In this document: positions 45,859-54,848 of the stretch, one piece after another
Layout: the number at the start of each line of letters is the position of its first letter
How positions within the stretch are numbered: position 1 is the first letter of the stretch
Source: Bacteroides sp.
GTDB lineage: Bacteria; Bacteroidota; Bacteroidia; Bacteroidales; Bacteroidaceae
Assembly: GCF_028690125.1 (NCBI RefSeq)
Contig: NZ_JAQVBV010000023.1
Span: forward strand, 1-64,000
Direction: 5' to 3'
DNA length: 64,000 nt
Made by a program: the position numbers and the translations under genes
The notes under the pieces: generated by a model
What the model was told of the DNA's origin: nothing
The model's database searches: none
What the model saw: the letters and a program-made list of their open reading frames with translations, nothing else

Positions 45859-46169
45859 GCGAAAACTAGCTTTACTAAATGAAATATTTGTTTCATTCTC
45901 TGTTACATTTGATACCTAACGATATTTTTCTGTAAACCTAGAGCCTAATTTCCATTGCTAATTTTACTGTAGAAGGATAGATATAACAGTCTTTCAGTCA
46001 AGTTCCGTTATATTTATCCGTATCTATCTTTACCACAAATTCTATATCTGGGATATAACCTTCAGCTCCAATCTGACCGAAGAATTTAATCACCGTTCCG
46101 CTTAAAGAAAAAACACTTAACCATGCAACATTTTTCATAAATAAAATTTATATATCCTTCTAGAAATAA

Positions 46170-46177
46170 TATCTTTG
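46170..46177 (+). promoter_or_regulatory. -7 box for the epimerase-like gene
   Basis: TATCTTTG lies 63 bp before the ATG at 46240. Confidence 0.5.
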
Positions 46178-46239
46178 TGCATTCCAAAATAAGAAAAAGG
46201 CATTCTATTGATAGATAATTCTAAAGAACGAATCAAAAA

Positions 46240-47133
46240 ATGATCCAACCAATAAATGACATGAAAACAATATCCAACTCTCAAATCAGCATTAAAGTAT
46301 CTCCGCTTGGAGCGGAACTTTGCAGTATTTTTGCCAACGGAAAGGAGTATTTATGGCAAGCGGACCCTGCATTTTGGAAACGTCACTCTCCTGTACTTTT
46401 CCCCATTGTAGGAAGCTTATGGGAAAATGAATATCGCATTGAAGGAACTGCTTATACTCTTACTCAACATGGGTTTGCGCGCGACATGACGTTTACGCTC
46501 ATTTCCGAAGAAGCAGATGAACTTCGTTACCGCCTCATCAGCAATACAGAAACTTTGGCAAAATATCCATACCCTTTCTGTCTGGAAATAGGCTATCGCC
46601 TTCACAATAAGCAAATCGAAGTAATGTGGGAAGTGAAGAATACCGGAGAAAAAGAGATGTTCTTTCAAATTGGTGCGCATCCTGCTTTTTATTGGCCGGA
46701 TTTTGAAGAAACGACTCAAGAGCGAGGATATTTCGGATTTGATAAAAAAGATAATTTTAAATATATCCTAATTTCAGAAAAAGGATGTGCCGATCCTTCC
46801 ACTGAGTACACAATGGCATTGTCGGACGAACTATTACCATTAGATACTCATACATTCGATAAGGATGCATTAATCATAGAAAACAGTCAGATAAAAACTG
46901 TTACATTATATAATAGGAAGAAAAAAGCCTGTCTCAGTCTTCACTTTACAGCACCGGTAGTAGGATTGTGGTCACCTCCGGAAAAGAATGCTCCGTTTAT
47001 ATGCATTGAACCTTGGTATGGAAGGTGCGATTGGGCACACTATACAGGAGAATATAAGGATAAAGATTGGATGCAACATCTACAAGCGGGTGAAACCTTC
47101 AAAGGAGGATACACAATAGAAATTAATGAATAA
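46240..47133 (+). CDS. Aldose 1-epimerase family protein
   Basis: This 297-residue protein is of the GalM/LacX-like type. It has LGAELCSIFANGKEYLWQ, FKRHSPVLFP-like residues as WKRHSPVLFP, QHGFARDMTF with a candidate His, and GAHPAFYWP with the second His. It probably interconverts sugar anomers or acts on a related phosphorylated sugar. Two starts are possible, 46240 and 46261 (MKTISNSQIS); the second fits the fold edge better, but neither has a clear ribosome-binding site. It is monocistronic and diverges from the fructose operon. Confidence 0.85.
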   Translation: MIQPINDMKTISNSQISIKVSPLGAELCSIFANGKEYLWQADPAFWKRHSPVLFPIVGSLWENEYRIEGTAYTLTQHGFARDMTFTLISEEADELRYRLISNTETLAKYPYPFCLEIGYRLHNKQIEVMWEVKNTGEKEMFFQIGAHPAFYWPDFEETTQERGYFGFDKKDNFKYILISEKGCADPSTEYTMALSDELLPLDTHTFDKDALIIENSQIKTVTLYNRKKKACLSLHFTAPVVGLWSPPEKNAPFICIEPWYGRCDWAHYTGEYKDKDWMQHLQAGETFKGGYTIEINE

Positions 47134-47155
47134 CAACAGAGCGATCCATTAAAAT

Positions 47156-47194
47156 AAAAGGGCTGTTTAGGAATCATTACCCAACAGTCCTTTT
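47156..47194. terminator. Terminator after the epimerase-like gene
   Basis: AAAAGGGCTGTT pairs with AACAGTCCTTTT (one G-U) around a 15-nt loop. It lies between convergent genes. Confidence 0.75.
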
Positions 47195-47312
47195 ACTAAC
47201 TAATCTATATCTATAAACCCTAACCTAGAAACAGCAACAAAGATAACGACTACCATTATCTATTACTATAAATGTTGTTTCAAAGTATACTAATCTTGAT
47301 ACATAAGTGTTC

Positions 47313-48173
47313 TTAATTTGATGTATGCTTTCGCTCAAATAGACTTTTGGCACAATCATATCCTTCCTCATAAAAATCCGTTAATTTCTGAATATCTCGT
47401 TCAATACGGTCTACTGTGACCGGTTTCAACGGACGAATGACAGTAATCTTTCCTTCATCTTCCATACGTTCCACCATCTTCAGTTGTTCATTGTAAACGG
47501 CACAACGACGGCTCAGTGCTTCGCGTAACTTCGGATACTTCCTATATACAAAAGAAGGGACACGAATATCCTTTGAATCCTTCCGGTAACCACGATTGCG
47601 AGTCAATACAACCACATTCCGACTGCATCCATCTGTAATAGCACGTTGTAAAGGAATAGAATCCACAATCCCCCCGTCAAGCATAGGGACATCGTCTACA
47701 TAGGCAATAGGACACACAAAGGGCAGGCTACTCGATGCACGAACAATATCAATGACCCTATTCTTATCTTTTTTCTCTTCAAAGTAATTAGCTTCGCCTG
47801 TCAGGCAATTTGTAGTCACCATCACATAACGTTCAGGTGAAGAAAAATATGTTTTATAATCATAAGGTAGAATATGTTCAGGAAACTCATTGAACAACAA
47901 ATCGAAATCGAGTATGTTACGTTTCTTGAGTAAATACTTCAAACCGATATAGTTATACTTCTCCAATAAGTCAATGTTACTATATTTAGCACGTCCCCGC
48001 TGACGCGAAGCATACGAGAGTCCGTTACACGCACCGGCAGAAACTCCAATCATATAGGGAAAGCGGATATCACGATCCATTAAATAATCAAGTACACCGC
48101 AGGTAAACACTCCGCGCATACCACCGCCTTCCAACACTAATCCTGTAAATTCATCAATTTCTAAATTACTCAT
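47313..48173 (-). CDS. Patatin-like phospholipase
   Basis: This 286-residue protein has the oxyanion motif LEGGGMRGVFTCGVLD, the nucleophile elbow GVSAGACNG with the catalytic Ser, and DGGIVDSIPL with the catalytic Asp. It is of the RssA/YjjU-type bacterial patatins, which hydrolyse lipid acyl esters. It has no signal peptide. Its start overlaps the stop of the antiporter gene by 4 nt (ATGA), so the two are translationally coupled. The substrate is unknown. Confidence 0.9.
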   Translation of the reverse strand: MSNLEIDEFTGLVLEGGGMRGVFTCGVLDYLMDRDIRFPYMIGVSAGACNGLSYASRQRGRAKYSNIDLLEKYNYIGLKYLLKKRNILDFDLLFNEFPEHILPYDYKTYFSSPERYVMVTTNCLTGEANYFEEKKDKNRVIDIVRASSSLPFVCPIAYVDDVPMLDGGIVDSIPLQRAITDGCSRNVVVLTRNRGYRKDSKDIRVPSFVYRKYPKLREALSRRCAVYNEQLKMVERMEDEGKITVIRPLKPVTVDRIERDIQKLTDFYEEGYDCAKSLFERKHTSN

Positions 48174-50374
48174 TTATTTCCATTGCTTTTATTTCGGCGA
48201 ATCACTAATAAAGAAGACAACTTAGATAATGCTTCCTCTTCTTCCGCCAATTTTGTATATGAAAGATGACTCATAACCATTAAACCATCTTTATCTTCTG
48301 TTACTAAATCATCAGCTTTTGTAAAACCAACCGGAGAAATCAATCCGGGATATTTTTCCATCAACTCTCTTATCTTGAAACGGAATTTATCATCATCTGT
48401 ATCAAACAGAAAAAGGCGTACAGCATGACCGGCAGCAAGCATTCCTTCCAAATAGGAAAGCAGAAACATATCAATCATCCCTCCAAGCACAAAACTGATT
48501 ACTGCCCCTTCACGATAATGACGGTTTACAAACACTGCAACCGGACACTTCACCTGTTCCAACACTTCATCAATCTTATCACGGAACAAGGATAACCACA
48601 AAATAGCACCGGGAGTTGTACCGGAAGTATCCGGGCGATAATGACTACCTGCTCCCAACAATAACATATCCGGGCGTTCTTTACCTACAAAATGAATCAT
48701 CTCCTGTACCAACTTGTCAGTTACCCGGTAGCGGTTGTCTACCTGAATATCCAATTCTTCTGCACGCTCATTTATCAAAGCAAAGCTCTCCTGAGCATAG
48801 TGCTCAGCATTCAAAGGATTCAAATCGGTTCCAACTGTATAGTGAGCAGCAATCAAATGTTCTTTTTTCAGTTTCTGTCCAAACAACAGATAATAAATAG
48901 ATAGAAGGTTCCGTCCTGATTCCGGTCTGCCGAAACATAAAATCAATTTACGCTTCAAAGATAACTTTTCTTCTCGATGTACAAAAAAACGTTCGACTAA
49001 ATGTAACAATGGAGTAGTCATAAAAGTAGTAACTAACGCCATAATGACCAAAATTACAAAAATAGACGGAGGAAGGACTCCCATCTCGTAACCGATATTC
49101 AGAGCAACCAGTTCCATTAATCCACGAGTATTCATCAATGTTCCAATGGTCAAACTATCTTTCCAAGATTCTCCGACCAAACGTGCTGCTACTGCACACC
49201 CACCCAATTTCCCTGCTATAGCCACTGTCACCAACAAAAGGCATACTAACCATAATTGCGGGCTATTTATCAGCCCTATTTCTGTTCGAAGTCCGGTAAA
49301 AGCAAAAAACAAAGGCAAAAAGAATACCAATGAGATATCTTCTACCTTTTCCATCATAACCTTACGGAAACCTATATTAGAAGGCATCACAACCCCTGCC
49401 ATAAAAGCACCGAACAAGGCATGAATACCGATCACCTCGGTAATGCAAGATGAGATAATCAGAATTAAAAGGATAAACGCAACAAAAGACTTATTAATAG
49501 CTTCCTGATTGGCATAAACCTCCCCTACCTTTTTCAGAAAAGGACGAACCAGCAGAAACATGACTGCAATATACACAGCAGCCAATCCAACGGAATAAAG
49601 GGCACTGGCAAAGCTTCCAGCCTTAGAAATGGCAATCACAACCGCCAGCAGACACCAAGCTGTTACATCATCATTAGCAGCCGAAGCAATAGCCAACGTT
49701 CCCAAAGGGCTTTTTGTCATATTCCGCTCCTGAATAATACGTGCCAAAACAGGAAAAGCAGTAATACTCATAGAAATTCCGATAAAAAGAGCAAAAGGAA
49801 GAAAAGGGGTCTGGGAAGCTGCATACTTTTCATATATCCAATAAGAAGCTAAAATACCCAAAAAGAACGGAACCAGAATACCCGCATGACTGATTACCAA
49901 TGTTTCATTGATTTTATTCTTTAATACCCTGAAGTCTAGCTCCATACCAATAACGAACATAAAAAGAATCAGTCCGACCTGGCTCAGCAATTCCAAATTA
50001 GTCAAAGAATCGGGTGGGAAAATAAATTGAAAAGCACCGGGAAACAAAGCTCCCAATACAGAAGGTCCTAACACAATACCCGCAACGATTTCACCGATTA
50101 CTCCGGGCTGTCCGATATAATTAAATAGATATCCGAACAGACGTACCATCAGCAATACTGCTATAATCTGAATAAGCAATGTAGCAAGCGGATGATGCAA
50201 ATTATCTGTCATAAACTGACAGAACATGGCAAACGGTTCACCTTGTATTGTCGTAAAATTCGCAGCATGATGCGAGAATCGGTCTCCTTCTTCAATAGCA
50301 ATATAAATAAGTCCCCCGAACAAGAGTAACATTGTAGCATAAATGAAGTAATTCTTCCTAATTCTCTTTTGCAT
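48170..50374 (-). CDS. CPA2 cation/proton antiporter with USP-like tail
   Basis: From ATG 50374 the product has 734 residues; three codons upstream begin at TTG. An N-terminal helix and loop precede a Kef/NapA-type exchanger domain (about residues 65-455). It has IGQPGVIGEIVAGIVLGPS, SAAASANDDVTAWCL-like residues as ASAANDDVTAWCLL with the ion-binding Asp pair, and MNTRGLMELV. The C-terminal third is soluble with universal-stress-like features (VGKERPDMLLLGAGSHYR). It exchanges Na+ or K+ for H+. It overlaps the patatin gene by 4 nt. Confidence 0.9.
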   Translation of the reverse strand: MQKRIRKNYFIYATMLLLFGGLIYIAIEEGDRFSHHAANFTTIQGEPFAMFCQFMTDNLHHPLATLLIQIIAVLLMVRLFGYLFNYIGQPGVIGEIVAGIVLGPSVLGALFPGAFQFIFPPDSLTNLELLSQVGLILFMFVIGMELDFRVLKNKINETLVISHAGILVPFFLGILASYWIYEKYAASQTPFLPFALFIGISMSITAFPVLARIIQERNMTKSPLGTLAIASAANDDVTAWCLLAVVIAISKAGSFASALYSVGLAAVYIAVMFLLVRPFLKKVGEVYANQEAINKSFVAFILLILIISSCITEVIGIHALFGAFMAGVVMPSNIGFRKVMMEKVEDISLVFFLPLFFAFTGLRTEIGLINSPQLWLVCLLLVTVAIAGKLGGCAVAARLVGESWKDSLTIGTLMNTRGLMELVALNIGYEMGVLPPSIFVILVIMALVTTFMTTPLLHLVERFFVHREEKLSLKRKLILCFGRPESGRNLLSIYYLLFGQKLKKEHLIAAHYTVGTDLNPLNAEHYAQESFALINERAEELDIQVDNRYRVTDKLVQEMIHFVGKERPDMLLLGAGSHYRPDTSGTTPGAILWLSLFRDKIDEVLEQVKCPVAVFVNRHYREGAVISFVLGGMIDMFLLSYLEGMLAAGHAVRLFLFDTDDDKFRFKIRELMEKYPGLISPVGFTKADDLVTEDKDGLMVMSHLSYTKLAEEEEALSKLSSLLVIRRNKSNGNK

Positions 50375-50560
50375 AGACCTCAAAGTTTTGTAGTTTGCTG
50401 CATATATACGAATAAAACAAATAAAATCATCACTTAGTTTGCATAAAAATCTAAATTTTTATGCAAATTCTTGCTTTTATCATTTCTAATTCATAACTTT
50501 AGAAGACCTTAATTGTTTTAAGGCGGGTGTATAAAAAGTCCTGACCCACAGGCAAGCACT

Positions 50561-51085
50561 ATGAGGATACAATTTGAAATTAAAGAAAGATTGCCCGAAA
50601 TTATTGAGGAGATAATGAATTCTCCCCGATGGCTTTCTTCTGTGTTGGAAGAAATTAACGGTAGGACCATTGTTGTTATCCGTGATCAGGAATACAGTTC
50701 TGAAGCAACCATTGAAATATATGCTAAGGAAGTTACAATCAAAACAGCATGGTCAAAGTATACGTACCGTATATTTGTAACCCAAGATGTAGTATGGTGT
50801 GAGTACAATGGTGCTTATCGCGGACTGTTAGAACAAGTACTTTTACCAACTATTACTCCTAAAGAAAGTCTGCTAAATTCAGACGTTATTGAAAGCTCTC
50901 TTTACGGAAGAGATCATAAAAAGTTAAGGGAATATGCAGAAGATAATGTAAAGCTCAAACAATTCCGTCGGGAGAATTTTGATGAAAGCAGGAATGGTAC
51001 AGCCTCTTTCGATCATCCCAAACGAGTGTATGATGAGTTTATTAAAGAAGACTATATAGTAACACCCAAAAAGAAAACGGAATAA
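50561..51085 (+). CDS. Hypothetical protein
   Basis: This 174-residue soluble protein is not recognised. It has no signal peptide or membrane segment. The first 110 residues alternate predicted strands and helices (INGRTIVVIRDQEYSSEAT), and the last 60 are charged and probably disordered (KQFRRENFDESRNG, ending PKKKTE). It stands alone, divergent from the antiporter operon, and is followed by a good terminator. Confidence 0.6.
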   Translation: MRIQFEIKERLPEIIEEIMNSPRWLSSVLEEINGRTIVVIRDQEYSSEATIEIYAKEVTIKTAWSKYTYRIFVTQDVVWCEYNGAYRGLLEQVLLPTITPKESLLNSDVIESSLYGRDHKKLREYAEDNVKLKQFRRENFDESRNGTASFDHPKRVYDEFIKEDYIVTPKKKTE

Positions 51086-51102
51086 ATTAGCATTTTATCT
51101 TC

Positions 51103-51150
51103 ATAACGCGGATTTATCAGCTTTAAAGCTTTTACAATCCGCGTTATTTC
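51103..51150 (+). terminator. Terminator after the hypothetical gene
   Basis: ATAACGCGGATT (51103-51114) and AATCCGCGTTAT (51136-51147) pair perfectly over 12 bp. An inner agctttaaagct palindrome extends the hairpin, and a short T-rich stretch follows. Confidence 0.75.
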
Positions 51151-51362
51151 ATGTTATCATTCAATATAAATATCCAACTGTTTTAAATCATTCTTAGATA
51201 TACAAAAGTTTATTCGCTGTCTACGAATCAACGTGCTAATAGTCTTTCCTTCTTCCTGAACATTACATTTTCCGAGCGAATCTATCGGTTCAAAATACAA
51301 TAATATTCATTCTTTTTTTATGCAATTTGTGTACAATCGGATGAAAATACAGCAGGATTGTC

Positions 51363-51370
51363 TATATTTG
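51363..51370 (+). promoter_or_regulatory. -7 box for the C1 peptidase gene
   Basis: TATATTTG lies 29 bp before ATG 51399. Confidence 0.6.
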
Positions 51371-51398
51371 CAGCTAAAATAAATTAATATTCATAAGA

Positions 51399-52583
51399 AT
51401 GAAAAAGACAATACTTATTGCTGCCTTAAGCCTGTTTAGCCTGAGCACTATGGCACAAGACGCAAAACCCGAAGAGGGATTTGTATTCACAACTGTGAAA
51501 GAAAATCCGATCACATCTATCAAAAACCAGAATCGTTCAAGTACTTGCTGGAGTTTTTCCGCACTCGGATTCCTGGAAGCTGAACTACTCCGTATGGGTA
51601 AAGGCAACCACGATTTCTCAGAAATGTTTGTAGTACACAAAACAATGGAGGACCGTGGAACAAACTATGTACGCTATCACGGTGACAGTTCTTTCTCTCC
51701 GGGTGGAAGTTTCTATGATATATTGTATTGTATGAAAAACTATGGTCTGGTTCCACAAGAAGCCATGCCCGGTATCATGTATGGCGATTCATTGCCGGTT
51801 CATAATGAGCTGGACGCAGTAGCCGGAGCATATGTAGATGCAATAGCCAAAGGTAAACTTAACAAACTGACTCCGGTATGGAAAAAGGGACTAAGTGCTA
51901 TTTATGATACATATTTGGGAGTATGTCCGGAGAAATTCACTTATCAAGGCAAGGAATACACTCCAAAGTCTTTGGTTGAGTCATTAGGATTGAAAGCAGA
52001 AGATTACGTGTCATTGACTTCATATACTCATCATCCATTCTACACTCAATTCGCAATCGAAATCCAAGATAATTGGCGCAACGGTTTGTCTTACAACTTG
52101 CCCATCGATGAATTTATGGCTGTAATGGACAATGCGGTAAACAAAGGTTATACCTTTGCATGGGGTAGCGACGTTAGTGAGCAAGGTTTCACTCGTGATG
52201 GTATTGCCGTAATGCCTGACGTAAATAAAGATGCAGAACAGAGCGGATCTGATATGGCTCGTTGGACGGGTCAGAATGCTGCCGACAGATGTAAAGAAAT
52301 GACTAATCAGCCACGTCCGGAAATGCAAATCACACAGGAAATGCGTCAGGAAGCTTTCGACAACTGGGAAACCACAGATGATCATGGAATGGTAATTTAT
52401 GGTATTGCAAAAGACCAGAATGGAAAGGAATACTTCATGGTAAAGAATTCATGGGGTAAATCCGGAAAATACAATGGAATCTGGTATGCTTCCAAACCAT
52501 TCGTTGCGTACAAAACGATGAATATCGTAGTACATAAAGATGCACTTCCAAAAGATATCGCTAAGAAATTAGGCATCAAATAA
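51399..52583 (+). CDS. Secreted C1 family (bleomycin hydrolase-like) peptidase
   Basis: This 394-residue papain-fold peptidase has a signal peptide ending at TMAQD. Catalytic Cys lies in NRSSTCWSFSALG, with the oxyanion Gln just before it at the KNQNRSS segment. The His is in TDDHGMVIYG and the Asn in MVKNSWG. It resembles bleomycin hydrolase-type aminopeptidases but is exported, as in many Bacteroidota, and probably trims peptides in the periplasm. The stop codon region overlaps the end of a LytTR remnant on the other strand by 8 nt. Confidence 0.9.
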   Translation: MKKTILIAALSLFSLSTMAQDAKPEEGFVFTTVKENPITSIKNQNRSSTCWSFSALGFLEAELLRMGKGNHDFSEMFVVHKTMEDRGTNYVRYHGDSSFSPGGSFYDILYCMKNYGLVPQEAMPGIMYGDSLPVHNELDAVAGAYVDAIAKGKLNKLTPVWKKGLSAIYDTYLGVCPEKFTYQGKEYTPKSLVESLGLKAEDYVSLTSYTHHPFYTQFAIEIQDNWRNGLSYNLPIDEFMAVMDNAVNKGYTFAWGSDVSEQGFTRDGIAVMPDVNKDAEQSGSDMARWTGQNAADRCKEMTNQPRPEMQITQEMRQEAFDNWETTDDHGMVIYGIAKDQNGKEYFMVKNSWGKSGKYNGIWYASKPFVAYKTMNIVVHKDALPKDIAKKLGIK

Positions 52584-52797
52584 GATCAAACAGAAGATCG
52601 CCAACAGGAATATACGTATTCTTATCAGAAATAATACGAAGCCTGTACACTTCAGTTATCTTATGAAGATTAACAATATAAGAACGGTGGACCCGCATAA
52701 AATGCGTGGAAAGCCGTTCTTCCATTTTCAGAAGACTTGAAAGAGTGATTACCAATTTATCCTCTCCTGCTACAAAAAATATGTCCGCTTGTTTTTT
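52576..52797 (-). pseudogene. LytTR DNA-binding domain remnant
   Basis: A minus-strand frame of 73 codons without a start encodes ADIFFVAGEDKLVITL, then FMRVHRSYIVNLHKI and YIPVGDLLFDLI before a TGA. The RVHRSYIVNL core is diagnostic of LytTR response-regulator domains. The receiver half is missing. Upstream the frame is closed by TAA at 52798-52800, next to a run of eight A. It joins the AraC-like remnant out of frame at this point, so a deletion probably fused two broken regulators. Confidence 0.8.
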
Positions 52798-53087
52798 TTA
52801 ATCACATTAGAGAAATGTGCCGGAGTCACACCAACGTTGATACAGTTCACGTTCCCACGTTATTGATTCACTTATTTTAGCTCCGTACCTTTTATACAAT
52901 TCACTTTATACAATTCACTGACTCCCTGAAAGAAGATAGTAAGAACAGCACGAATCAGCAAATCATATGCACTTTGGTACAGTTGAACCACTTCCTCCGG
53001 CAATGGCAGAACAGGACGCTTGAGTATCATAGAAAAGTAATCCAATAATGTCTCAATGTCATTCACGTGGGAAATAAACTCCGACAT
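52770..53087 (-). pseudogene. AraC-like regulator remnant with duplication frameshift
   Basis: The minus strand opens with ATG 53087 and 57 codons of helical protein (MSEFISHVNDIETLLDYFSM at its start), then runs into a 14-bp tandem duplication at 52891-52918 that shifts the frame to an early stop at 52872. With one copy removed the frame continues (ELYKRYGAKISESITWEREL). A second shift then reaches INVGVTPAHFSNVIKK, which resembles the second helix-turn-helix of AraC proteins. It stops at 52770 within the LytTR remnant. Total length is far below a complete AraC regulator. Confidence 0.6.
52891..52918. repeat. 14-bp perfect tandem duplication
   Basis: TTTATACAATTCAC occurs twice in a row (52891-52904 and 52905-52918). 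Fourteen is not a multiple of three, so it shifts the frame of the overlapping AraC-like remnant. Confidence 0.9.
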
Positions 53088-53158
53088 AGTATCGTCTTAT
53101 ATTATTGTCCGCCACAAAATCAACCGGCAAGTAGAACTTTTATTTAACGATTAATATA

Positions 53159-53166
53159 TATCTTTG
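53159..53166 (+). promoter_or_regulatory. -7 box for the barrel gene
   Basis: TATCTTTG lies 27 bp before ATG 53193. Confidence 0.55.
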
Positions 53167-53192
53167 CCGTCGAAAAGCTACAAACCAACAAA

Positions 53193-53873
53193 ATGAAGAA
53201 AACTATCACACTTATCGCAATCCTCTTTTGCGTTATCTCCGCACAAGCACAGGACGTTTTTATCAATGCAGATTTTGTCAGCAGTTATATATGGAGAGGT
53301 ATGGACAGTGGAAATGCCAGCGTACAGCCATCACTCGGCTTCAATTGGAAAGGATTGACTGCTTATGCTTGGGGTTCTACCGAGTTTCGTAATAAGAATA
53401 ATGAAATAGACTTGTCTTTGGAATATGAGTACAAAAAACTAACTCTCTATGCCAACAATTACTTCACACAAACGGAAGAAGAGCCTTTTAAATATTTCAA
53501 CTACCATTCACATTCTACCGGACATACATTTGAGATTGGCGCCGGATATATGCTTAGTGAGAAGTTTCCTTTATCCATCAGTTGGTATACTGTATTTGCC
53601 GGTAACGATTATCGCGAGAATGAGAAACGTGCATGGTCCAGTTATTGTGAAATAAGTTATCCATTCAGCGTAAAAGATGTCAGCATGAGTATCGAAGCAG
53701 GTTTCACTCCCTGGGACGGTATGTATTCCAACAAATTGAATGTAGTCAATGTGGGGCTTTCAGCCACTAAAGAATTAAAGATTACCCCCAGCTTCTCACT
53801 GCCTGTCTTCGGGAAGCTGATTGCCAATCCATACGAGGAACAAGTTTATTTTGTATTTGGTCTTAGTCTCTAA
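53193..53873 (+). CDS. Outer-membrane protein (Gcw_chp/TorF-like)
   Basis: This 226-residue protein has a signal peptide MKKTITLIAILFCVISAQAQ. The mature part begins with FVSSYIWRGMDSGNASVQPS, the hallmark start of Gcw_chp-type beta-barrels, and continues as amphipathic strands with a final aromatic-rich VYFVFGLSL. The predicted position is the outer membrane. The function is unknown. It has its own promoter, and the inverted-repeat array follows its stop. Confidence 0.75.
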   Translation: MKKTITLIAILFCVISAQAQDVFINADFVSSYIWRGMDSGNASVQPSLGFNWKGLTAYAWGSTEFRNKNNEIDLSLEYEYKKLTLYANNYFTQTEEEPFKYFNYHSHSTGHTFEIGAGYMLSEKFPLSISWYTVFAGNDYRENEKRAWSSYCEISYPFSVKDVSMSIEAGFTPWDGMYSNKLNVVNVGLSATKELKITPSFSLPVFGKLIANPYEEQVYFVFGLSL

Positions 53874-53957
53874 ATCCTATAATCATTCTCTTGTTATCTA
53901 TTAATAGAAAAGTTATTCTTCTCTAGTACAAAACTTTCTATTCTCAAATAGAAAACT

Positions 53958-53965
53958 TATCTTTG
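53958..53965 (+). promoter_or_regulatory. Candidate -7 box in the repeat array
   Basis: TATCTTTG lies 16 bp before the 33-bp palindrome and 220 bp before the HU-like ATG. A transcript would carry the whole palindrome in its leader. Confidence 0.45.
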
Positions 53966-53980
53966 CTTAACATTAATCTT

Positions 53981-54062
53981 TAAATGCAAGTTCCGTTTTT
54001 ACAAATGCAAGTTGCAATTATACAAATGAAACTTGCATTTGTAAAAACGGAACTTGCATTTA
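53981..54062. repeat. Perfect 33-bp inverted repeat
   Basis: Arms 53981-54013 and 54030-54062 are exact reverse complements around a 16-nt loop. Each arm itself contains aaatgcaagtt twice (taaatgcaagttcc and acaaatgcaagtt), and the loop holds another partial copy. This is too long and too regular for a normal terminator and no T-tract follows. Confidence 0.9.
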
Positions 54063-54184
54063 TAGTTTATATTTAAGGAAGAAAAACTTTCCTATTAGAA
54101 GAAAAGAAGTTTTCTATTAAAGGAAAGGAAGTTTTTCATTAATACAACAGGAGATATCTATTAATACTTTAAAATACAGATAGT

Positions 54185-54820
54185 ATGGCACGATACATTA
54201 TGGAAGAGATGCCCGATATACACAAGACGGGCAAAAAAGTTACCTATCCGAAGTTTGCACGGATACAGAAAATGAGTACCAAAGAATTAGCAAAGAGAAT
54301 TGAGGATGTGAGCGGGTTCAGTGCCGGAAACATCGAAGGAGTTTTTCTTCAGGCTTCCATAGAGTTGGCACATTTAATGGCAAACGGATATTCCGTGAAA
54401 ATAGACGGGATAGGTACATTTACTCCGGCACTTGCTTTGTGCGAAGGCAAAGAACGGGAAGAAGCGGGAGGCGGAGGAACACATCGCAACGCACAAAGTA
54501 TTGTAGTAGGAGGTGTAAATTTCCGTGTAGATAGAACGATGATAAGAAACATTAATTCAAGGTGTAATTTGGAAAGGGCTCCTTGGAAACGACAAAGTTC
54601 GTCACAAAAATACACACCGGAGGAACGACTGAGATTAGCTTTGGAATATCTCGACAAACATACTTTTCTGACAGTCCGGGAATATCGAAGACTAACCGGT
54701 TTGTTGCAAACCGCAGCTACCAAGGAGCTGAAACAATGGGCGTACGAGCCTAATTCCGGAATAGGAATTGACGGTGTAGGATCACACAGAGTTTATGTAA
54801 AAAAGAAACCCATAGAGTAA
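54185..54820 (+). CDS. HU-family DNA-binding protein with C-terminal extension
   Basis: This 211-residue protein contains an HU/IHF-like domain (about residues 10-120) with STKELAKRIEDVSGFSAGNIE and VKIDGIGTFTPAL. A Gly-rich loop with EEAGGGGTHRNAQ stands where the DNA-binding arm should be, and VNFRVDRTMI follows. The C-terminal 75 residues (PEERLRLALEYLDKHTFLTV) form a helical extension not found in HU, possibly a second DNA-binding unit. It is of the HU-related class common near Bacteroides surface-polysaccharide loci. The upstream repeat array is a candidate binding site. Confidence 0.85.
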   Translation: MARYIMEEMPDIHKTGKKVTYPKFARIQKMSTKELAKRIEDVSGFSAGNIEGVFLQASIELAHLMANGYSVKIDGIGTFTPALALCEGKEREEAGGGGTHRNAQSIVVGGVNFRVDRTMIRNINSRCNLERAPWKRQSSSQKYTPEERLRLALEYLDKHTFLTVREYRRLTGLLQTAATKELKQWAYEPNSGIGIDGVGSHRVYVKKKPIE

Positions 54821-54848
54821 AAAATAAGGGTGACAGATGGGGAATAGG

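Larger units (their letters stand above)
45599..46239. other. Divergent regulatory region with one short frame
   Basis: This 641-base gap separates the fructose operon from the epimerase-like gene. It holds one -7 box for each side (45851-45858 minus and 46170-46177 plus). A minus-strand frame at 45998-46138 starts with ATG and encodes 46 residues (MKNVAWLSVFSLSGTVIKFF at its start). It has no recognised family and may be chance or a remnant. Confidence 0.4.
53897..54172. repeat. Array of inverted short repeats before the HU-like gene
   Basis: The intergenic region is made of repeated words and their complements. Variants of tctattaatagaaaagtt, aactttctatt and aatagaaaactt lie left of the big palindrome, and gaagttttctattaaagg and gtttttcattaata lie right of it. 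CTTTCC and GGAAAG arms also pair. Left and right flanks can fold onto each other. It lies within 15-290 bp upstream of an HU-like gene. Confidence 0.6.

Noticed and set aside
52872..53087. 71-codon frame as an intact small gene
   Set aside because: Its end is created by a 14-bp tandem duplication, and the frame continues to regulator-like sequence when one copy is removed.
53897..54172. Repeat array as a CRISPR array
   Set aside because: The repeats are inverted and of unequal length with no regular unique spacers, and no cas genes are near.
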